Part shown: positions 4,455 to 9,103 of the stretch, piece after piece
Numbering within the stretch: position 1 is the stretch's first letter
Layout: every line of letters begins with the position of its first letter
Origin: Elusimicrobiota bacterium
Lineage (GTDB): Bacteria; Elusimicrobiota; Elusimicrobia; UBA1565; UBA9628
Direction of reading: 5' to 3'
Length of the DNA stretch: 9,103 nucleotides
Assembly: GCA_023249695.1 (NCBI GenBank)
Contig: JAHFCD010000054.1
Location: forward strand, 1-9,103
The notes under the pieces: model-generated
Seen by the model: the letters and a program-made list of their open reading frames with translations, nothing else
Databases searched by the model: none
Told to the model about the DNA's origin: nothing
Program-made: the position numbers and the translations under genes

Positions 4455-5534
4455 CTAGGTGTAGGGAACGCCGGCGCCTTCCGCGGTGGCCGAGATGAGG
4501 CCGCGCTCGCTCGTGTACCAGGACCAGGTCACCGACACGAGGGCCTTGAGGATGCCCGCGGCGGGGACGGCGAACACCAGGCCCAGGAAGCCGAACATTT
4601 CGCCGCCGAGGATCAGGACGAGGAGGTTCGTCATCGCGTGCATGTGCAGGCTGTGGCGGGCGATGATGGGCTGGATCAAGGTCTCCTCGAGGCCGCGGAT
4701 GGCGAGGAACAGGACCGCGACCTTCACCGCGGCCATCGGCGCGCCGAACTGATAGAAGGCCATCGCGCCGCCGACGACGATGCCCATCACGAGGCCGAAG
4801 TACGGCACGACGGAGCTCACCGCGGAGACCGCCGCGATGATCAGCGCGTTGTCGACGCCGAGGGCCAGCAGGCCGAGGAAGGAGATGATGAAGATCACGG
4901 TCGCGACGATGATCAGGCCGCGCAGATAATTGCCGAGCGCGGTGTCGATCTCGCTGAGAAGGTGGATCGCCTGCTCGACCAGGCGGCTCGGGCACGCCTG
5001 GATCAGGCCGCCGACGCCGCCCGGCCCGTCGAGGAGGAAGAAGAAGCCGATGAACGGGATGAGCAGGGCGTGCGCGAGCAGCGGCAGCAGCGCCAGGACG
5101 TGGGCGGGGAGCTCCTGCAAAGTGTGCAGAGCGCCACCGAGCGCGGACTCGAGCGCGTGCTCCGAGATCTTGGCCGGCAAGGGCAGCTTTTCGGTGAGCA
5201 GAACCTTCTGCGCGTAGGCCGTTTTCTGGAGCTGCTGGAAATAGGCGGGAGCGCGGACCTGGAGCGTCTCGGTTTCCTCGAGGATGACGGTCTTTAGCCC
5301 GGCATAGGCGACCACGGCGAGGATCAGGGCCCCGAGGTAGCCGCAGAGCACGAGATGGAAGCGGCGCAGGCCGCGCGCCTCGAAGTAGGTGACGATGGGG
5401 TTGAGGACATAGGCGAAGGCGGCGGCGAGCAGGAAAGGCGTCAGCGCGGCGCGGACCTGGTAGAACGCGAACAGGGCCACGCCGCCCACGAGGAACACGG
5501 GCAGGAACGGGAATTCGCGGCGGTCCTCAGTCAT
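4455..5534 (-). CDS. AI-2E family transporter (PerM/YdiK-type) membrane protein
   Basis: At 359 aa this is the normal size of the AI-2E/PerM family, polytopic inner-membrane proteins. Known members include autoinducer-2 exporters and Na+/H+ antiporters, but most have no known substrate. Early hydrophobic segments are at about 10-28, 30-45 and 60-85. A soluble, helix-rich stretch at about 86-140 is typical of the family's extracytoplasmic region. Hydrophobic blocks resume at about 143-168, 205-225, 228-263, 268-280 and 302-335. Family landmarks are GNYLRGLIIV (201-210), VVPYFG (242-247), RGLEETLIQPIIARHSLHMH (280-299) and GGEMFGFLGLVFAVPAAGIL (310-329). It is last in a three-gene minus-strand operon. 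Its ATG overlaps the upstream TGA by 8 nt (ATGACTGA) and has no Shine-Dalgarno, so translation is probably coupled. The neighbouring cyclic-nucleotide-binding protein may regulate it. The substrate cannot be told from sequence. Confidence 0.9.
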   Translation of the reverse strand: MTEDRREFPFLPVFLVGGVALFAFYQVRAALTPFLLAAAFAYVLNPIVTYFEARGLRRFHLVLCGYLGALILAVVAYAGLKTVILEETETLQVRAPAYFQQLQKTAYAQKVLLTEKLPLPAKISEHALESALGGALHTLQELPAHVLALLPLLAHALLIPFIGFFFLLDGPGGVGGLIQACPSRLVEQAIHLLSEIDTALGNYLRGLIIVATVIFIISFLGLLALGVDNALIIAAVSAVSSVVPYFGLVMGIVVGGAMAFYQFGAPMAAVKVAVLFLAIRGLEETLIQPIIARHSLHMHAMTNLLVLILGGEMFGFLGLVFAVPAAGILKALVSVTWSWYTSERGLISATAEGAGVPYT

Positions 5535-6033
5535 TCTTGGAGGACGCGAGCTTGGAATCCGAGCTCAGGCGGCGCAGGCGGGCGGAGAGCAGGCGCGCGA
5601 GGTGGCTCATGATGTTCACGCCGATGCGCGGCTCGCCGTTGAGCAGCGAGTCGAGCTTGCTCTTGTACAGCAGGTGGAGATGGGTCTTTTCGGTCGCGGT
5701 CGCCGTCGCCGTGCGGGGGAGCGACTCGAGCAGGGCCATCTCGCCGAAGAAGTCGCCGGGCTTGAGATGATAGAGGACGACGGGCTTGCCGCCCGCGCCG
5801 GGGCGAGTGAGCTCGACCTCCCCGGCCTCGAGGATGAACAGGGCGCGGCCGATGTCGCCTTCGACGAAGATGACCTCGCCTTCGCGGTAGCTGCGCGAGT
5901 GGAGGGCTTGGACGAGGTGGCCGAGCTCCCGGTCGCGCAGGTCCTTGAAGATGTCGAGGGAGCGCAGAAACTGTTTCTTGCGCGCGAATTGAGGGTCGAT
6001 GAACCAGCGTTTGAGCGTCTTCAGCGCGCTCAT
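5527..6033 (-). CDS. Stand-alone cyclic-nucleotide-binding (CRP-like) domain protein
   Basis: This 168-aa protein is essentially one cyclic-nucleotide-binding fold flanked by helices. An N-terminal basic helix (MSALKTLKRWFIDPQFARKK) leads into FLRSLDIFKDLRDRELGHLV, the usual entry helix. The beta-roll has YREGEVIFVEGD (49-60) and ALFILEAGEVEL (64-75). The phosphate-binding cassette is GDFFGEMALLESLPRTATAT (93-112), with Glu98 and Arg107 at the positions that hold the ribose and cyclic phosphate in CRP-type domains. Binding of cAMP, cGMP or a cyclic dinucleotide is therefore plausible. The C terminus is a helix (137-156) and a Ser/Lys tail, with no helix-turn-helix, so it is not a transcription factor of the CRP type. 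Its ATG comes 1 nt after the upstream stop (TGACATG), and its 3' end overlaps the AI-2E gene. A regulatory role for that membrane protein is inferred from this packing. Confidence 0.88.
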   Translation of the reverse strand: MSALKTLKRWFIDPQFARKKQFLRSLDIFKDLRDRELGHLVQALHSRSYREGEVIFVEGDIGRALFILEAGEVELTRPGAGGKPVVLYHLKPGDFFGEMALLESLPRTATATATEKTHLHLLYKSKLDSLLNGEPRIGVNIMSHLARLLSARLRRLSSDSKLASSKND

Positions 6034-6034
6034 G

Positions 6035-6265
6035 TCAATGCCGGAGCAAGGACAGGCCGGCCGAGAGGATCGTCCTGAGCGTGCCGCCCCACCCGGAGCG
6101 GAAGGTCTCGCCGACGGCCAGCACTTCCTGGTCCACGCGGTACGCGGCGACCTCGACGGCGGCGGCGGCGTCCTTGACCTTCAGCATCGCGAAGGCGAAC
6201 ACTCCGATCATGACGGCCAGCTCGAGAACGATCAACGCGAGGCAGACGGCGATAAAGGTGTCCAT
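6035..6265 (-). CDS. Small single-helix membrane protein, function unknown
   Basis: From the ATG at 6265 the protein is 76 aa: MDTFIAVCLALIVLELAVMI begins one strong transmembrane helix (to about residue 28). A charged, probably cytoplasmic segment follows (KVKDAAAAVEVAAYRVDQEV) that looks helical, and then a short weakly hydrophobic end. This resembles the small DUF948-like class of one-helix proteins, but I do not recognise a named family. An in-frame ATG at 6274 would add MPS. I prefer 6265 because a candidate extended -10 (6278 to 6273) overlaps the earlier ATG and lies 7 nt from the later one. Neither start has a Shine-Dalgarno. It is first in the operon with the cyclic-nucleotide-binding and AI-2E genes, with 1 nt between its stop and the next ATG, so it may be a small accessory subunit of that membrane system. 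Confidence 0.65.
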   Translation of the reverse strand: MDTFIAVCLALIVLELAVMIGVFAFAMLKVKDAAAAVEVAAYRVDQEVLAVGETFRSGWGGTLRTILSAGLSLLRH

Positions 6266-6272
6266 GGAGGGC

Positions 6273-6278
6273 ATACTA
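6273..6278 (-). promoter_or_regulatory. Candidate extended -10 for the small-membrane-protein operon (leaderless type)
   Basis: On the minus strand the sequence reads TGA-TAGTAT, an extended -10 (TGn) with a 4/6 hexamer, ending 7 nt before the ATG at 6265. The intervening bases, GCCCTCC, are the opposite of a Shine-Dalgarno. The spacing is the same as for mscL. The -35 region (TGATCC at 17 bp) is poor. Confidence 0.4.
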
Positions 6279-6279
6279 T
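6274..6279 (+). promoter_or_regulatory. Candidate -10 for ileS
   Basis: TACTAT (4/6) lies in the AT-rich 35-bp gap between the divergent starts and almost fully overlaps the opposing -10. It would start ileS mRNA near 6286, giving a leader of about 15 nt that holds AGGA at 6290-6293. No convincing -35 is visible. The gap is too short for a T-box leader. If ileS is transcribed from further upstream, that promoter would lie inside the opposing gene. Confidence 0.3.
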
Positions 6280-6289
6280 CAAAATTTGT

Positions 6290-6293
6290 AGGA
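6290..6293 (+). promoter_or_regulatory. Ribosome binding site of ileS
   Basis: AGGA lies 7 nt before the ATG at 6301, a normal Shine-Dalgarno spacing. It supports this start over the later in-frame ATG at 6361. Confidence 0.55.
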
Positions 6294-6300
6294 TCGGATC

Positions 6301-9024
6301 ATGCCCGAAGCGCGCACCGACTGGTCGGCGACCATCCACCTGCCGAAGACCGATTTCCCCATGAAAGGGGACCTGGCCAAGCGCGAGCCCGAGCTCCTGA
6401 AGGTCTGGGAGGACGAGGCGCTGTATCAAAAGATGCAGGAGCGCCAGAAAGGCCGGCCGCCGTTCGTCCTGCACGACGGCCCGCCCTACGCGAACGGCAG
6501 CATCCACATCGGCCACGCGCTGAACAAGGTCCTGAAGGACGTGACGGTCAAGGCGCGCGCGCTCTTGGGGCATCAGGCTCCTTACGTTCCCGGCTGGGAT
6601 TGCCACGGGCTTCCGATCGAGACGGCGCTGCTCAAAGAGATGAAGATGAGCAAGCGCGGCGTCACCGACATCCCCAAGTTCCGCAAGGACGCCGCCGCCT
6701 TCGCCGAGCGCTTTATCGGCCTCCAGCGCGAGGACTTCAAGCGCCTGGGCCTGCTCGGCGACTGGGAGCGGCCGTACAAGACGATGTCCAAGAGCTACGA
6801 GGCCAAGATCCTGCGCGCCTTCCGCCTGCTCGTCCAAAAGGGCCACGTGTACCGCGGCCTCAAGCCCGTGCTGTGGTGCCCGACGTGCGAGACCGCGCTC
6901 GCCGACGCCGAGGTGGAATACAAGGACAAGACCTCTCCTTCGGTGTTCGTCGCGCTGCCGATCGTCGAGTCCTCGATCCCGGAGCTCAAAGGCGCGGAGC
7001 TCGTCGTGTGGACGACGACCCCGTGGACCTTGCCCGCCAACCGCGCGGCGGCGTTCAACCCCCTGCTCGACTACGCGCTGGTGTCGGCGGGCGCGCGCCG
7101 CCTGCTCGTCGCCCGTGCGCGCGTCGAGTCGGCGATGAAGGCGATCGGCGCCGCCGAGCACGCCGAGCTCGAGACGTGGACCGGAACCGCGCTCGCCGCG
7201 GCGAGCGTGCGGTATGCCCGGCCGTTCGGGGGCGAGGGGCCTCTCGTGCTCGCCGACTACGTCACCGCCGACGACGGCACCGGCATCGTCCACACCGCCC
7301 CGGGCCACGGCGAGGACGACTTCGCCACCGGCATGCGCGAGGGCCTCGAGATCTACAACCCCGTCGACGGCGCCGGCCTCTACAACCAGACCGTCCCGGA
7401 GTTCCTGCGCGGCAAGCACATCCTTAAAGAGGCCAACGCGCTCGTCGTCGCCGACCTCCAGGAGCGCGGCCTGCTGCTCGTCAAAAAGGACATCTCGCAC
7501 TCGTATCCGCATTGCTGGCGCTGCAAGAATCCCGTGGTGTTCCGCACCACGGAGCAGTGGTTCCTGAAGCTGACCCAGGGCCTGCGCGAGCATCTTCTCG
7601 CGGAGATCGACAAGACGCAGTGGGTGCCCGCCGAGGGCCGCAACCGCATCGCCGCGATGGTCACGAACCGTCCCGACTGGTGTCTCTCGCGCCAGCGCGT
7701 GTGGGGCACTCCGATCACCGTCCTGTACTCGGTCTCCGACGGAAAGGCCGTCACCGATGACGCCGTCCTCGAGGCGATCGAGAAGAAGGCCGCCGCCGAC
7801 GGCACCGATTTCTGGTTCGAGCGCTGGGGCGAGACCCTGCAGCCGTCCGATTGGCCCTTCCTGCCGGCCCATCCCGACCTCGCCCAGGGGTTCCGCCGCG
7901 AGTCCGACATTCTCGACGTCTGGCTCGACTCCGGCGTCTCCTGGCTCTCCGTCCTCGGCGAGGACTCCGTCGCCGACCTGTATCTCGAGGGCTCCGACCA
8001 GCACCGCGGCTGGTTCCAGAGCTCCCTCGTCATGTCCACGGCCCTGCGCGGCCATGCCCCGTACAAGGCGGTGCTCACGCACGGCTTCGTCCTCGACGAG
8101 AAGGGCCGCGCCATGCACAAGTCCACCGGCAACGTGGTCGCGCCCCAGGAGGTCATCGGCAAGTGGGGCGCCGATCTGCTCCGCCTCTGGGTCGCCCTGT
8201 GCGACTACAACGACGACGTGCGCATCTCCGACAAGCTGCTCGAAGGCCCGGCCGATTCGTACCGGCGCGTGCGCAACACCTTCAAGTACCTGCTCGGCTG
8301 CCTCGAGGGCTTCGAGGCGTCGAAGGCCGTCGCGTTCGACCGTCTGCCCGAGATGGAGCGCTACCTCCTTCATCGCCTGGCGTCGCTGCAAAAAGACGTC
8401 CTCGAGGACTACCGCGCGTACCGCTACCGCGACGCCGCCCGCCGCCTCGTGGATTTCTGCGCGTTCGACCTGTCGGCGCTGTATCTCGACGGGACCAAGG
8501 ACCGCCTCTACACCTTCAAGCTCGACGCGCCCGAGCGTCTCGCGGCGCAGACGGTCATGGCCGAGACCTTCTCGCGCCTCTGCGCGCTGCTGTCTCCGAT
8601 CCTGTCGTTCACGGCCGAGGAGGCCTGGCGCTTCTGGCCCGCGCGGCCGGCCGGCAGCGTCTTCCTGTGGGACCTTCCCGCGCCCGACGCGCGCTGGACC
8701 GACGCGCCGCTCGCGGCCCGCTGGGCCAAAGCCCTCGAGCTGCGCGAGCGCGTCATGAAGAAGATCGAGGAGGCGCGCACGGCCAAGCTCGTGGGCAAGT
8801 CCCTCGACGCGAAGGTCGTCCTGCCCGGCGACGCCGCGGAATACAAGGCGCTCAACCTCGAGGAGCTGTTCATCGTCTCCCAGGTCTCCTGGGGAACCGG
8901 CGCGGACATCTCGGTCGTTCACGCCGAGGGCGCGAAATGCCCCCGCTGCTGGCGCTGGCAGACGGACCTCGGCTCGAACGCGTCCTTCCCGGAGCTATGC
9001 GGACGCTGCGCGCGGCAGCTGTAG
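6301..9024 (+). CDS. ileS: Isoleucyl-tRNA synthetase (class I, bacterial type with C-terminal zinc site)
   Basis: IleS charges tRNA-Ile with isoleucine in the cytoplasm and edits misactivated valine. At 907 aa it is near the E. coli length (938). The HIGH motif is at 69-72 (GPPYANGSIHIGHALNKVLK). The CP1 editing domain has VVWTTTPWTLP (235-245) and the conserved GTGIVHTAPGHGEDDF (326-341). Further landmarks are CLSRQRVWGTPI and DILDVWLDSGVSW. The second catalytic motif, normally KMSKS, reads AMHKS at 604-608 (GRAMHKSTGN): the last Lys-Ser is kept, the first Lys is Ala and the first Ser is His. The C terminus has a Zn ribbon with CPRC at 880-883 and CGRC at 900-903, as in bacterial-type IleS. 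The ATG has AGGA 7 nt upstream. The 3' end overlaps lspA by 28 nt, a common gene order (ileS-lspA). The identification is certain. Confidence 0.98.
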   Translation: MPEARTDWSATIHLPKTDFPMKGDLAKREPELLKVWEDEALYQKMQERQKGRPPFVLHDGPPYANGSIHIGHALNKVLKDVTVKARALLGHQAPYVPGWDCHGLPIETALLKEMKMSKRGVTDIPKFRKDAAAFAERFIGLQREDFKRLGLLGDWERPYKTMSKSYEAKILRAFRLLVQKGHVYRGLKPVLWCPTCETALADAEVEYKDKTSPSVFVALPIVESSIPELKGAELVVWTTTPWTLPANRAAAFNPLLDYALVSAGARRLLVARARVESAMKAIGAAEHAELETWTGTALAAASVRYARPFGGEGPLVLADYVTADDGTGIVHTAPGHGEDDFATGMREGLEIYNPVDGAGLYNQTVPEFLRGKHILKEANALVVADLQERGLLLVKKDISHSYPHCWRCKNPVVFRTTEQWFLKLTQGLREHLLAEIDKTQWVPAEGRNRIAAMVTNRPDWCLSRQRVWGTPITVLYSVSDGKAVTDDAVLEAIEKKAAADGTDFWFERWGETLQPSDWPFLPAHPDLAQGFRRESDILDVWLDSGVSWLSVLGEDSVADLYLEGSDQHRGWFQSSLVMSTALRGHAPYKAVLTHGFVLDEKGRAMHKSTGNVVAPQEVIGKWGADLLRLWVALCDYNDDVRISDKLLEGPADSYRRVRNTFKYLLGCLEGFEASKAVAFDRLPEMERYLLHRLASLQKDVLEDYRAYRYRDAARRLVDFCAFDLSALYLDGTKDRLYTFKLDAPERLAAQTVMAETFSRLCALLSPILSFTAEEAWRFWPARPAGSVFLWDLPAPDARWTDAPLAARWAKALELRERVMKKIEEARTAKLVGKSLDAKVVLPGDAAEYKALNLEELFIVSQVSWGTGADISVVHAEGAKCPRCWRWQTDLGSNASFPELCGRCARQL

Positions 9025-9103
9025 TCGCGCTGCTCGCGCTCGACCGCGCGACCAAGGTGTGGGCGGCGGGCTCGCTCAAGGCCGTGGGCACGATCCCGCT
9101 CAT
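8997..9103 (+). CDS. lspA: Lipoprotein signal peptidase LspA, N-terminal part (cut by window end)
   Basis: The frame from the ATG at 8997 is open to the window end and gives 35 residues. A first transmembrane helix (LRAAAVVALLALD) is followed by DRATK at 16-20, matching the conserved D-[QR]-x-x-K element after TM1 of LspA. Then comes VWAAGSL and, near the cut, GTIPL, the usual IPL before the first periplasmic segment. LspA is the inner-membrane aspartyl protease that removes signal peptides from prolipoproteins; its catalytic Asp residues lie beyond the window. The gene overlaps the end of ileS by 28 nt. GGAG at 8991-8994 is only 2 nt from the ATG, so initiation may be coupled to ileS translation. 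The ileS-lspA order is widespread in bacteria and supports the call. Confidence 0.85.
   Translation, partial: MRTLRAAAVVALLALDRATKVWAAGSLKAVGTIPL

Noticed and set aside
6266..6300. T-box or other riboswitch leader for ileS
   Set aside because: The gap between the divergent genes is only 35 bp, too short for a T-box, and no specifier loop or antiterminator sequence is seen.
6232..8922. Very long open frame (896 codons) antisense to ileS
   Set aside because: Its product is a Arg/Glu/Val/Leu-rich sequence with no recognisable motif and lies opposite a certain housekeeping gene. Long antisense frames are expected in GC-rich DNA with strong third-position GC.

Overview
This is a GC-rich bacterial window, about two-thirds G+C by eye, densely packed with short intergenic gaps and overlapping genes. 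It holds ten protein-coding regions, two of them cut by the window edges. The organism is probably a diderm bacterium: it has FabA-type dehydratase domains, an exported SUMF1-domain protein and many loose regulatory domains (REC, cyclic-nucleotide-binding). The phylum cannot be fixed by eye. An Elusimicrobiota or deltaproteobacteria-like genome is a guess only. No tRNA, rRNA, CRISPR array, insertion sequence or phage gene was seen; this looks like chromosomal backbone.

Layout. (1) Positions 3-116 (+) are the 3' end of an OmpR/KdpE-type response regulator. A perfect 9-bp inverted repeat follows, then a short KdpD-like universal-stress domain ORF (200-457, +). (2) A minus-strand pair (2173 to 498) encodes a tandem FabA-like double-hotdog protein and, through an ATGA overlap, a FabZ-like hotdog protein whose catalytic His is replaced by Tyr. 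(3) Divergent from these is a plus-strand operon (2287-4427): mscL with a C-terminal four-cysteine ribbon, a fusion of a response-regulator receiver to a YbgC-type acyl-CoA thioesterase, and an exported SUMF1-domain protein. (4) A convergent minus-strand operon (6265 to 4455) encodes a small one-helix membrane protein, a stand-alone cyclic-nucleotide-binding protein and an AI-2E-family membrane protein. (5) Divergent from that is ileS (6301-9024, +), overlapping the start of lspA, which runs off the end of the window.

How the genes may work together. Four hotdog-fold domains in three genes, either side of mscL, suggest a locus for fatty-acid or acyl-thioester handling next to membrane mechanics. 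The most unusual protein is the REC-thioesterase fusion, which implies phosphorylation control of an acyl-CoA thioesterase. The tandem FabA is also notable. It keeps His77/Asp91 in domain 1 but only the Asp in domain 2, so it should form one live and one dead active site. ileS-lspA is a standard housekeeping pair.

Expression. Three transcription-unit leaders (the USP-like ORF, mscL and the small membrane protein) have a TANNNT -10-like hexamer only 6-7 nt before the start codon and no Shine-Dalgarno. This is the pattern of leaderless mRNAs. The internal FabZ-like and REC-thioesterase genes, and ileS, do have recognisable Shine-Dalgarno sequences.
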